Assembly (NCBI GenBank): GCA_030618925.1
Contig: JAUXCK010000097.1
Coordinates: forward strand, 1 to 8,612
Direction of reading: 5' to 3'
Length of the DNA: 8,612 nucleotides
Source: Desulfobacteraceae bacterium
GTDB taxonomy: Bacteria > Desulfobacterota > Desulfobacteria > Desulfobacterales > SURF-7
Shown: piece after piece, positions 1 to 7,043 of the stretch
How positions within the stretch are numbered: position 1 is the first letter of the stretch
Layout of the letters: each line of letters opens with the position of its first letter
Notes under the pieces: model-generated
Databases searched by the model: none
What the model saw: the letters and a program-made list of their open reading frames with translations, nothing else
Told to the model about the DNA's origin: nothing
Position numbers and translations under genes: made by a program

Positions 1-99
1 GAGTATGACAATCCCGGTTCGTCGAAAACAAACTTCATTCAAGCGCTGAAGTGGTTTTACCGGGGATTCCGGCTGGCGGCGGATGAAGTGCGGAGGTAA
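1..99 (+). CDS. C-terminal end of an unidentified protein (5' truncated by window edge)
   Basis: The first frame is open from the first base to a TAA at 97-99 and encodes 32 residues, ending in a basic and aromatic tail (KWFYRGFRLAADEVRR). I do not recognise the family from so short a piece. The case that it is real coding sequence rests on context. It is on the same strand as xerD, its stop lies 5 bp before the xerD start, and the xerD Shine-Dalgarno sequence is built from its last codons, which is typical of translationally coupled genes. It could be the tail of a soluble enzyme or the cytoplasmic tail of a membrane protein. No function is assigned. Confidence 0.6.
   Translation, partial: EYDNPGSSKTNFIQALKWFYRGFRLAADEVRR
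92..96 (+). promoter_or_regulatory. Ribosome binding site of xerD overlapping the upstream stop region
   Basis: GGAGG lies 8 bp before the ATG at 105 and supports that start. It falls within the last two sense codons of the upstream gene (CGG AGG TAA), so translation of the two genes is likely coupled. Confidence 0.75.
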
Positions 100-104
100 A
101 CCCC

Positions 105-1001
105 ATGGGTTCGATTCATTTGCATGTTGATCAATACATAAATTATCTGATCATTGAGAAGGGCCTCTCATCCAACACCATCACGGCATATAGCAGAGAT
201 CTGTCTGTTTTTATTGATTTTATAAAAAAAAATAACATTGATGAACTCATCAATACAGATACGATAGTGATCCTCAAACATCTTATCGAACTGAGGAAAA
301 AAGGACTTAATGCCCGCTCAAGGGCAAGGCACCTGGTGGCCATCAGGGGATTTTACAAATTCCTTGTCCAGGAAAAAGAAATGTCCCATGACCCGGCCGC
401 TGTCGTTGATTTGCCAAAGGTCGGTTTTAAGCTGCCTGACGTCCTTTCAAAGGAGGATGTAAAACAACTCCTGGATGCGCCTGATTGCAGTAAACCAAAA
501 GGGATGCGTGATTCAGCTATGCTGGAACTTCTTTATGCTGCCGGGCTGAGGGTCTCAGAATTGATCAACACGAAGCTTCAGGATGTGAATTTGGAGGCCT
601 GCTTTGTCAGGGTCTATGGAAAAGGTGCTAAAGAAAGAGTTGTGCCCATTGGTACTTATGCAAGGGAGAAAGTGGATCTTTATATTAAGGCGTCCAGGCC
701 GGCCCTGTTGAAAAACATTCCAAGCCCAACCCTTTTTGTCGCACGGGCCGGAAAACCCATGACACGCCAGGGCTTTTGGAAACTATTAAAGCGTTATTCC
801 CAAGTTTGCGGCTTGAAAAAAAAAATAACGCCTCATTCACTAAGACATTCTTTTGCCAGTCATCTTTTGGAAGGCGGTGCGGATCTCCGCGCTGTCCAGA
901 TCATGCTGGGGCACACGGATATTTCTACAACCCAGATTTATACGCACGTGGCCCATGAACGTCTAAAAAAAATACATGAGGAATTTCATCCCCGGGGATG
1001 A
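105..1001 (+). CDS. xerD: Site-specific tyrosine recombinase XerD
   Basis: XerD acts with XerC at the dif site near the replication terminus to resolve chromosome dimers before cell division. The 298 residues equal the usual Xer length. An N-terminal SAM-like core-binding domain (about 8-92) is followed by the catalytic domain (about 110-290). All six active-site residues are visible: R149 in AAGLRVSEL, K173 in GKGAKERVV, H244 and R247 in HSLRHSFASHLL, H270 in LGHTDISTTQ, and the nucleophile Y279 in QIYTHV. The tail, HVAHERLKKIHEEFHPRG, resembles XerD more than XerC, which has a different ending after the tyrosine. The ATG is supported by GGAGG 8 bp upstream. An A10 run at 816-825 (codons 238-241) lies just before the HxxR motif. 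The last codons overlap a strong palindrome that appears to terminate the opposing operon. A XerC or other Xer paralogue is the main alternative. Confidence 0.93.
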   Translation: MGSIHLHVDQYINYLIIEKGLSSNTITAYSRDLSVFIDFIKKNNIDELINTDTIVILKHLIELRKKGLNARSRARHLVAIRGFYKFLVQEKEMSHDPAAVVDLPKVGFKLPDVLSKEDVKQLLDAPDCSKPKGMRDSAMLELLYAAGLRVSELINTKLQDVNLEACFVRVYGKGAKERVVPIGTYAREKVDLYIKASRPALLKNIPSPTLFVARAGKPMTRQGFWKLLKRYSQVCGLKKKITPHSLRHSFASHLLEGGADLRAVQIMLGHTDISTTQIYTHVAHERLKKIHEEFHPRG

Positions 1002-1014
1002 AATCCTCCATGTA
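965..1014 (-). terminator. Intrinsic terminator of the minus-strand operon, inside the 3' end of xerD
   Basis: A perfect 22-bp palindrome (983-1004, arm ATTTCATCCCC) is extended outward by further pairing to about 974-1013. In minus-strand RNA the extension has only one mismatch, counting G-U pairs. Immediately after the stem in minus-strand direction comes one A and then eight T residues (positions 973 and 972-965). This is a standard Rho-independent layout, about 30 bp after the stop of the last minus-strand gene. In the plus direction the same stem contains the xerD stop codon but has no adjacent T-run. The nearest T6 is at 1031-1036, so termination of xerD here is less certain. Confidence 0.8.
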
Positions 1015-1044
1015 GATCTATCTCGCCATCTTTTTTATGCAACA

Positions 1045-1257
1045 CTAAGGTTTATTCTTCATGTCGCTGATGAGGCTTTTTATGATGGAAAGAATATTAC
1101 TGCCACGTTCACGGGCAATCCGGTGGGCGTCATCTACGATCCTTCCCGCCTGGTTTTTGAGCACCAGGGGATCAGGTTCAGGGGTGTTGTTCTTTTGATA
1201 TTGCCACCGCAACAGCCGCATGGCCAGGTTCTCTTCCTGTTGTCGTATAAATCCCAA
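1045..1257 (-). CDS. Small uncharacterised protein (70 aa) downstream of holA
   Basis: I do not recognise a named family. The protein is short, charged and without membrane segments, and is probably mostly helical. It opens with GFIRQQEENLAMRLLRWQYQ, then has a proline-rich stretch (NNTPEPDPL, about residues 23-31), and ends in an amphipathic segment with AGRIVDDAHRIARERG and IKSLISDMKN. It looks real for four reasons: it is the last gene of the holA strand, it has no competing gene, its composition is protein-like, and a strong terminator follows directly. The start codon is TTG: an in-frame TAA occurs six codons upstream and no ATG or GTG is available. AAGGGGG lies about 10 bp before the TTG. 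It begins 49 bp after the holA stop and converges on xerD. The function is unknown. Confidence 0.7.
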   Translation of the reverse strand: MGFIRQQEENLAMRLLRWQYQKNNTPEPDPLVLKNQAGRIVDDAHRIARERGSNILSIIKSLISDMKNKP

Positions 1258-1267
1258 TATTCCAATA

Positions 1268-1274
1268 CCCCCTT
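1268..1274 (-). promoter_or_regulatory. Putative ribosome binding site for the TTG-started small gene
   Basis: AAGGGGG on the minus strand ends 10 bp before the TTG at 1257. Because the frame is closed by a TAA just upstream (1273-1275), this site decides in favour of the TTG start. Confidence 0.45.
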
Positions 1275-1306
1275 ATCTGAATCCGTTCCACTTCATCTTT
1301 ACCCGA

Positions 1307-2752
1307 TCACTTCATTCTGCATATGTGGATAATCGCGTCATCAAGAATCAGTTTCGGATCAATACCGGTGGTTTTCAGGCGCAGGTCTGCTTGTCCAAGG
1401 ATGTCAAGCGCGTCAAGAAGGTCATTTTTGCTAAATTTTTCAGCCTTAAGCAGCAACTGGTATACCGGATAAGGATTGTTCGGGTTGCCGGCAATCAGCA
1501 GATCTGTCTGCTTCTTGTTCTTCCGGCTTTTTTTAACCGCCTCCTGCATGCCAGAAAGAGGGTACGCCGATTCTTCAAGCCGGGTCAGAAGGTCATTATC
1601 ATAGTCTATGGCATCATGCATGACATCTGTCTTGAATCGATTGAAGTCTGTTCCGTGATGCCATGACCTGCCGCGGGAACTTTCCAGGAAATCCTTGGCC
1701 ACCAGAAGCCGCCTGATCTGATTCACCATCGCACTCAAAACCTGAAGCGGAAACAACTCCTTGGAGAGAAGTGACCGAACATAAAAAAGCGACCTTTCAA
1801 CATTCCGCTCGGATAGTGCTCCGGTGAGCTCGAAAACAGGGTCCTGTTTGGTTCTTTTCAATACAGCATGAACGTTTTCAATTGTGATGACAGTTTCATC
1901 ACCCGCATAATTGATGAGTTTTTCAAGATTATGAATAAACGCAGGAAAGTCAAAACCCGTATATTCAATCATTTCCTGAAACGCGTTGGGGGATAGCTTT
2001 TTACCGCTTTCAGATAGAACGGTCCTCATACTCTCTTTCAGCATTGTCTCTTTTGCCTGTTTATCGGCAAACCGGTTTCCTTTTGGAACCGAGCAGTCAA
2101 TGACCATGCCTTTGTTTTTAATTGTTTTATACAGTCCTTTTCGTTTGTCAACCCTGTCGGTTGTGATCATCAGCAGGTTGTTTTTTGGGGGTCCTTTTTC
2201 AATGGCATCCTGTAACACCCGGGCCTGGTCTCTTTTGGGCGGGATGGTGATGTTATTTTTGATGCAGTAGCTGATCATCGAATCAAGCCATGCACGATCT
2301 TCTGACTCTGGATCAATTTTTAGCGCAGTGTATCGCTTATCCCCCTCCATACGATCAAATGAAAGGTCTAAAACGCTCAGCAGTTGCACCAATATTTTTG
2401 CGGCTTTTTTGGGGTTGTTTTTTTTTGCCTCGGCTGTTGCTTTATCAAGCAATTTTCTCTCATCTTCTTTAGAATAAAATATCCGCGTATCGCAAAAAGC
2501 CACCACCTTGGTATCCGACAGAAGGGAATAGGTTTGAAGGCTGTGCGTCACATCAAAAGCACTTCCGTCCACCCCATCTATTTTGTCGCAATTAAAGTTT
2601 TTCTTTGTGTCGGGTAAGAGTTTTTCCAGGAGGGTGTTAAAAACTATTTTATAAAAGAATTCTTCACCATATATCAGGTATACGGGGTAAGCCTCTTCGG
2701 GCAATAATTCCTTAATATATTTTTTATGGTCTCTGTATTTTATTTCTGCCAT
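1307..2752 (-). CDS. holA: DNA polymerase III subunit delta (clamp-loader wrench)
   Basis: The delta subunit opens the beta sliding clamp within the clamp-loader complex of the replicase. Recognisable segments are the N-terminal PVYLIYGEEFF (about residues 23-33), KVVAFCD (82-88), NNLLMITTDRVDKRKGLYKTI (about 191-211), the AAA-lid region IEYTGFDFPAFIHNLEKLINYA (262-283), DPVFELTGAL (304-313), LQVLSAMVNQIRRLL (336-350) and the C-terminal ADLRLKTTGIDPKLILDDAI (455-474). The protein has 481 residues against about 340 in E. coli. The excess appears as a lysine-rich insertion at about 92-185 and a second one at about 360-425. The ATG at 2752 is preceded by AGGGTGAT, 9 bp upstream. It follows lspA after 96 bp. 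The family call rests on motif pattern and on the C-terminal helical collar. Confidence 0.88.
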   Translation of the reverse strand: MAEIKYRDHKKYIKELLPEEAYPVYLIYGEEFFYKIVFNTLLEKLLPDTKKNFNCDKIDGVDGSAFDVTHSLQTYSLLSDTKVVAFCDTRIFYSKEDERKLLDKATAEAKKNNPKKAAKILVQLLSVLDLSFDRMEGDKRYTALKIDPESEDRAWLDSMISYCIKNNITIPPKRDQARVLQDAIEKGPPKNNLLMITTDRVDKRKGLYKTIKNKGMVIDCSVPKGNRFADKQAKETMLKESMRTVLSESGKKLSPNAFQEMIEYTGFDFPAFIHNLEKLINYAGDETVITIENVHAVLKRTKQDPVFELTGALSERNVERSLFYVRSLLSKELFPLQVLSAMVNQIRRLLVAKDFLESSRGRSWHHGTDFNRFKTDVMHDAIDYDNDLLTRLEESAYPLSGMQEAVKKSRKNKKQTDLLIAGNPNNPYPVYQLLLKAEKFSKNDLLDALDILGQADLRLKTTGIDPKLILDDAIIHICRMK

Positions 2753-2761
2753 TTGTTGATC

Positions 2762-2769
2762 ATCACCCT
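2762..2769 (-). promoter_or_regulatory. Ribosome binding site of holA
   Basis: AGGGTGAT on the minus strand sits 9 bp before the ATG at 2752. It supports the holA start that places the conserved YLIYGEE motif about 25 residues in. Confidence 0.5.
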
Positions 2770-2848
2770 GAAGGCGTCTGAAACAGCTGAATGCGGGTGT
2801 CTTGAATCAGTATCGGGATCGTAACCCCTTCGTCCGACACATGATTTT

Positions 2849-3328
2849 TCAGGACGGCATTTTTTTAAAAAGAATGTGATACACAAAAATAATCATCCCT
2901 GCTGAAATAGCGATATCTGCAATGTTAAAAGAGGGCCAGTGCATTCCCCTGAAATAGAAGTCGAGAAAATCGACAACAGTTCCGAACCGGATTCTGTCGA
3001 TCAGGTTGCCGATGGCACCACCGAATATCAAGGCCAACCCCGTGGTGAGCATCCGGTAGGAATCCGGCGTTTTTTTATAGAAGTAAAAAATAAAGATCAG
3101 TGCCAGTGCTGAGACAAACAGAAAAAGAACAGCACGAACGGTGGCGCTCTGATCGGCTGCAAATCCGAATGCACCACCGGGGTTGTAGACATGTGTCAAG
3201 TTGAAAAAACCGGGTATCACTTTTATAGAGTAATAGGGATTTATCGTTTGTTGGACAATGGTCTTTGTGACCTGGTCAAGCGCGACCACAAGGGCAGAGA
3301 TAACGGCCAGTTTTTGATATTTATCCAT
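2849..3328 (-). CDS. lspA: Lipoprotein signal peptidase (signal peptidase II)
   Basis: This inner-membrane aspartyl peptidase cleaves the signal peptide of diacylglyceryl-modified prolipoproteins. From the ATG at 3328 it has 159 residues, the usual size, and four hydrophobic segments (about 6-22, 56-70, 76-84 extending to 92, and 134-152). Conserved family blocks are LDQVTKTIV, NPGGAFGF, GGAIGNLIDRI and VVDFLDFY...FNIADIAI. D120 (VVDF) and D138 (NIAD) match the catalytic aspartate pair. A TTG at 3364 in the same frame would add 12 polar residues before the first membrane helix and has no ribosome binding site. The ATG at 3328 has AAGG 8 bp upstream, so I chose it. It lies 53 bp after ileS, the arrangement seen in many bacteria. 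Confidence 0.96.
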   Translation of the reverse strand: MDKYQKLAVISALVVALDQVTKTIVQQTINPYYSIKVIPGFFNLTHVYNPGGAFGFAADQSATVRAVLFLFVSALALIFIFYFYKKTPDSYRMLTTGLALIFGGAIGNLIDRIRFGTVVDFLDFYFRGMHWPSFNIADIAISAGMIIFVYHILFKKMPS

Positions 3329-3336
3329 ATAATTTA

Positions 3337-3340
3337 CCTT
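3337..3340 (-). promoter_or_regulatory. Ribosome binding site deciding the lspA start
   Basis: AAGG, within GGGAAAGG on the minus strand, is 8 bp before the ATG at 3328. No comparable site precedes the in-frame TTG at 3364. Confidence 0.5.
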
Positions 3341-3381
3341 TCCCTGCGGACGGTCTCTTTCCAAAAGTCACTGCCGGAGGG

Positions 3382-6198
3382 TTATCCTGCTGAATCTGCC
3401 CCTATTATTCCCAGTGCATCCTCACATCTTTTACACACCGTTGGATGACTGGCACTCGATCCGACGGTGGTGTCGTATATCCAGCACCGTTCACATTTTT
3501 CGCCGGGAGCGGGTGCCACCTTGATTTTTAATGCTTGGATGGTGTCGCTCTCATAAGCGCCTTCCAGAGAATCGTTTTGAACAAGCAACACGCGTGAAAC
3601 AATAAAGATGCCTTTCAACTCTTCAGCATATGCCATCAGGAGCTTATGCAGATCTGTTTCTGAATTGATAGTGACCTCTGCGTCAAGGGGGTGCCCGATC
3701 ATTTTCTTGCCCCTGGCATGCTCGAGAGCCTTGGTGACCTCGCCGCGAATCAATAGCAGCTGTTCCCATTTTTCAGAAAGTGCGTTATTCTGCCAGATGT
3801 TATCGGGCAGCGGGAAATCGGCAAGGTGAATGCTGGATTCCTTTTTGCTGTGAGAGGGCATATGTTTCCAGATCTCTTCTGATGTAAATGGCAGGATTGG
3901 CGCCATCATCTTTGCAATCGAATCGAGAAGGATCCACATCACCGTCTGAGCACTCCTTCTTTCTGCGGATAACGGTGGAGAAGTATATAGTCGGTCTTTG
4001 AGAACATCCAGATAAAAGGCTGAAAGATCAAGTGTGCAATAATTGTAAAGCCCGTGATAGATGGTGTGAAATTCATATCTCTCATACGCTTTACTCACTT
4101 TCTGAATCAAACCCTTTAATTTGTGCAGGGCAAACCGGTCGATTTCCGGCATTGCGTCAAAGGAGACAGCGTCATTCTCCGGATTAAAATCAAACAGGTT
4201 GCCCATCATAAACCGACACGTATTTCTGATGCGCCGGTATGCATCACTTAACTGTTTTAGAATATTATCCGATATCCGGACGTCATCCCGGTAATCAGAG
4301 GCCGAAACCCATAACCGTAGAATTTCAGCGCCGTACTGTTTAATGATCTTATCGGGCGGAATGACATTTCCAATTGACTTGGACATTTTTTTCCCATGGG
4401 CATCCACAACAAAACCATGTGTCAGCACTGCCTTGTATGGGGCCTTGTCACGGGTACCGACAGCCGTCAGGAGGGCGCTGTGAAACCACCCCCTGTGCTG
4501 GTCACTTCCTTCCAGATACAGGTCGGCCGGCCAGTTTAATATTGTTCCCCGCTCTTCCAGGACAGCCGCATGACTCACACCTGAGTCAAACCAGACATCA
4601 AGGATATCGTTTTCCTTGACAAATCCTTTGTGTCCGCACTCGGAGCAGGCAGTGTCGTCGCCCAGAATCTCTGATGCATTCTTTTCAAACCAGATGTCCG
4701 CGCCATGTTGGTCAAAAAGTGAAAAAATTTTGTCAATTACCTCCTGGTTAATGTGAAGGTTTTCACATTTTTCACAATAAAATACCGTAATCGGTACGCC
4801 CCAGGATCGCTGTCTGGAAACGCACCAGTCCGGTCTGTTTTCGATCATGCCGTATATTCTTCCCTTGCCCCAGGCAGGAATCCATTCTACACGCCCGATC
4901 TCCTCAAGAGACTTTTTTCTTAAAGAGGTTTTTTCCATTGAAATAAACCATTGTGGGGTGGCTCGAAAAATGACAGGCTTCTTGCAGCGCCAGCAATGGG
5001 GATAGGAGTGCATCAATTTTTCTTCGGCGATAAGGCTTTTCTTCTCTTTTAGTTTTTCAATTATTTCAGGATCGGCTTTGAAAACAAACTGACCTTCAAA
5101 AAACTCAACACCGTTTGCAAAACAACCATTGTCATTCACTGGTGAGTATGCGTCTAAATCATATTTGAGTCCTGCTTCATAATCTTCGCGTCCGTGGCCA
5201 GGCGCTGTATGTACACAACCGGTACCTGCCTCCAGAGTCACGTGAGGGGCAAGTATAATAAGTGATTCCTTGTCGTATAAGGGGTGGCGGCATTTTTTTC
5301 TTTCAAGGCTTTTGGCATCTATTTCCGACAAAATGGTGTAGTCCTCAATGCCGAAAATTTCCATGCTCTTGTCTACCAGATCTTTTGCGAGGATGTATAC
5401 CGCATCATTGCCTACGTCAACTGCGGCATATGGTAAATCCGGATGAAGTGCCACAGCGAGGTTTGCCGGCAGGGTCCAGGGTGTGGTGGTCCAGATGGCC
5501 ATGAATACCGTTTTATTTTTGATGCCCGGGATTTCTTTGTTGAGATCGTCCACAAGCGGGAATCTGACAAAAATTGAAGGGGATGATTCGTCGCTGTATT
5601 CAATCTCTGCTTCTGCCAGAGCTGTTTTACAGCTGCAGCACCAGTGGATCGGCTTTTTGCTCCTGAAAAGGCTTCCATTTTGCGCGAATTTACAGAATTC
5701 CCTGGCAATAACGGCCTCATATCTTTTGTTCATGGTTAAATAGGGATTTTCCCATTCTCCCATCACACCCAGCCGTTTGAATTCTTTCCGCTGGATCTCG
5801 ATATATTTTTGAGCATACGACCGGCACGCTTTTCTAAAGTCAATCAGGCCCAATTTTTTTTTCTTTGATCCCATTTTTATATCAACATTGTGTTCAATGG
5901 GAAGCCCGTGACAATCCCAGCCAGGCACATACGGAGCATCAAATCCCGTCATCTGTCGGGACCTGATAATGATATCTTTTAATATTTTATTCATGGCTGT
6001 GCCAAGATGGATATTGCCGTTTGCATAAGGAGGACCGTCGTGAAGCACAAATTTTTTTCTGCCTGCCGAGGCTTTTCTAATCCGGTCATACAAATTGTTT
6101 TCTTCCCAGGCCTTTAGTTGTTCAGGTTCGCGGTTTACCAGATTGGCCTTCATGGGAAAGTCTGTTTTGGGAAGACTGAGTGATTTTTTATAGTCCAT
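3382..6198 (-). CDS. ileS: Isoleucyl-tRNA synthetase
   Basis: IleS charges tRNA-Ile with isoleucine in the cytoplasm and hydrolyses mischarged Val-tRNA. It is a class I synthetase of 938 residues, the typical bacterial length. The HIGH-type motif is in GNIHLGTAMN (61-70), with DGPPYANG just before it. The editing (CP1) domain spans roughly 200-420 and carries WTTTPWTLPANLAV (236-249) and GTGCVHTAPGHGREDYE (325-341). The catalytic core resumes with DVWFDSG (534-540) and GSDQHRGWFH (564-573). KMSKS is at 604-608, followed by the anticodon-binding domain. The C-terminal zinc finger has C902, C905, C922 and C925 (CERCW...CKRC). Further Cys pairs occur at 188/190, 402/405, 475/478 and 518/521. The ATG at 6198 has AGGAGG 4 bp upstream. 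It is the first gene after a sigma-70-like promoter and heads the ileS-lspA-holA unit. All key motifs are intact. Confidence 0.99.
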   Translation of the reverse strand: MDYKKSLSLPKTDFPMKANLVNREPEQLKAWEENNLYDRIRKASAGRKKFVLHDGPPYANGNIHLGTAMNKILKDIIIRSRQMTGFDAPYVPGWDCHGLPIEHNVDIKMGSKKKKLGLIDFRKACRSYAQKYIEIQRKEFKRLGVMGEWENPYLTMNKRYEAVIAREFCKFAQNGSLFRSKKPIHWCCSCKTALAEAEIEYSDESSPSIFVRFPLVDDLNKEIPGIKNKTVFMAIWTTTPWTLPANLAVALHPDLPYAAVDVGNDAVYILAKDLVDKSMEIFGIEDYTILSEIDAKSLERKKCRHPLYDKESLIILAPHVTLEAGTGCVHTAPGHGREDYEAGLKYDLDAYSPVNDNGCFANGVEFFEGQFVFKADPEIIEKLKEKKSLIAEEKLMHSYPHCWRCKKPVIFRATPQWFISMEKTSLRKKSLEEIGRVEWIPAWGKGRIYGMIENRPDWCVSRQRSWGVPITVFYCEKCENLHINQEVIDKIFSLFDQHGADIWFEKNASEILGDDTACSECGHKGFVKENDILDVWFDSGVSHAAVLEERGTILNWPADLYLEGSDQHRGWFHSALLTAVGTRDKAPYKAVLTHGFVVDAHGKKMSKSIGNVIPPDKIIKQYGAEILRLWVSASDYRDDVRISDNILKQLSDAYRRIRNTCRFMMGNLFDFNPENDAVSFDAMPEIDRFALHKLKGLIQKVSKAYERYEFHTIYHGLYNYCTLDLSAFYLDVLKDRLYTSPPLSAERRSAQTVMWILLDSIAKMMAPILPFTSEEIWKHMPSHSKKESSIHLADFPLPDNIWQNNALSEKWEQLLLIRGEVTKALEHARGKKMIGHPLDAEVTINSETDLHKLLMAYAEELKGIFIVSRVLLVQNDSLEGAYESDTIQALKIKVAPAPGEKCERCWIYDTTVGSSASHPTVCKRCEDALGIIGADSAG

Positions 6199-6202
6199 AC
6201 AT

Positions 6203-6208
6203 CCTCCT
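6203..6208 (-). promoter_or_regulatory. Ribosome binding site of ileS
   Basis: A full AGGAGG on the minus strand lies 4 bp before the ATG at 6198. The spacing is short. A second ATG starting at 6202 overlaps the gap in another frame but opens only a 4-codon frame (MYGL, then stop). Confidence 0.7.
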
Positions 6209-6251
6209 GAAATATTTTCGAAATCGAAACCAGCGCGTTACAAAAAGTGGA

Positions 6252-6280
6252 ATTTAAGCTACACTGAGAGGTGTTGTCAA
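6252..6280 (-). promoter_or_regulatory. Sigma-70-like promoter upstream of ileS
   Basis: On the minus strand a perfect TTGACA (6275-6280) is followed after 17 bp by TTAAAT (6252-6257), which matches 4 of 6 positions of TATAAT. Transcription would start near 6245 and leave a 5' leader of about 45 nt. It lies in the 103-bp gap between rsmG and ileS, with no terminator visible after rsmG. Read-through from rsmG is therefore also possible. The leader is too short for a T-box. Confidence 0.6.
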
Positions 6281-6301
6281 GTTTAAAACAGGGTTGATCC
6301 A

Positions 6302-7015
6302 TTAATTGGATGGCCCGACGGTCGCCCGATTGTTTATCATCACCATGAACCGTCTCAGGTTGACATGTGGAAGGGTGTATGATTTCAATTCTACAGAGAA
6401 CTTTGGCCGGAATTCGCCGGAAGTTCTGGATAAACCGCTAGCAGTCGCAGTAAGGGCCTTGAGCTCCAGTTTCACGTTTTTGCCTTTCATGGCAATCATT
6501 TTTCCTTTTGGTTTTATCAAGGGTGCAGCAAGCCCGGCAAAATGGTCGAGACTGGAGAATGCCCTGCTCACGGCAAAATCAAAGGATCGGGAAAAAGCAG
6601 GGTCTTCCGGCAGGTCTTCTACCCTGTTATGGATTGCGGCGATATTTTCAAGTTTCAGTATTCTAATCATCTGTTTTAAGAAATTAACTTTTTTACGGGA
6701 TGCATCGATCAGGGTCACCTGCAGGGAAGGTTTCATGATCTTTAATGGAATTCCCGGGAATCCACCGCCAGAGCCTAAATCGATCAGGCTGGCATCAGAG
6801 GGTATTTCATTTGTCAGTGATAATGAATCAATAAAATGTTTGGCCGCGATATCCAAAGGGTCAGTGATTGCTGTCAGGTTGATTTTTTTGTTCCATTTCA
6901 TCATTTCCGTCGCATGGATGGCAAATTGTTCGGCCTGCTGACACGTTACCTGGATGCCGAGTTTGTGTGCACCGGTTTTACAAAACGTTTTCCATTTTTC
7001 GGAATGAAAGTCCAT
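6302..7015 (-). CDS. rsmG: 16S rRNA (guanine527-N7)-methyltransferase RsmG
   Basis: RsmG (formerly GidB) uses S-adenosylmethionine to make m7G at position 527 (E. coli numbering) in the 530 loop of 16S rRNA; loss causes low-level streptomycin resistance in other bacteria. The 237 residues compare with 207 in E. coli. Family blocks are MMKWNKKINLTAI (38-50), AKHFIDSL (58-65), the SAM-binding loop LIDLGSGGGFPGIPLKI (77-93), LIDASRKKVNFLKQ (102-115), RVEDL (131-135) and FDFAVSRAFSSL (145-156). The ATG at 7015 has only a weak upstream GAG. The gene begins 28 bp after the CoA-transferase/GNAT stop on the same strand, so it may be translated from a shared transcript. No intrinsic terminator follows it before the ileS promoter. 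Confidence 0.97.
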   Translation of the reverse strand: MDFHSEKWKTFCKTGAHKLGIQVTCQQAEQFAIHATEMMKWNKKINLTAITDPLDIAAKHFIDSLSLTNEIPSDASLIDLGSGGGFPGIPLKIMKPSLQVTLIDASRKKVNFLKQMIRILKLENIAAIHNRVEDLPEDPAFSRSFDFAVSRAFSSLDHFAGLAAPLIKPKGKMIAMKGKNVKLELKALTATASGLSRTSGEFRPKFSVELKSYTLPHVNLRRFMVMINNRATVGPSN

Positions 7016-7043
7016 TTAATACAGTCTCGATGCAGCGCGGGGG

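Noticed and set aside
1013..1044. Terminator for xerD in the plus direction using the T6 at 1031-1036
   Set aside because: The T-run lies about 18 bp beyond the end of the stem, too far for a standard intrinsic terminator. The adjacent T8 is on the minus-strand side.
1220..1666. Plus-strand open frame of 148 codons opposite the 3' end of holA
   Set aside because: It spans the holA C-terminus and the start of the small downstream gene on the other strand, has no family features, and has no convincing start signal.
3329..3364. N-terminal extension of LspA from a TTG at 3364
   Set aside because: It has no ribosome binding site and would add a polar stretch before the first membrane helix. The ATG at 3328 has AAGG at good spacing and gives the family length.
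6210..6235. Short TTCGA repeats and the TTTCGAAA palindrome in the ileS leader as an operator
   Set aside because: The repeats are only 5 to 8 bp and AT-rich. No known operator pattern matches, so chance is enough to explain them.
6306..6941. Long plus-strand open frame of 211 codons opposite rsmG
   Set aside because: It is the antisense shadow of rsmG, whose SAM-binding and family motifs are unmistakable. The antisense translation shows no recognisable domain and lacks a good ribosome binding site.
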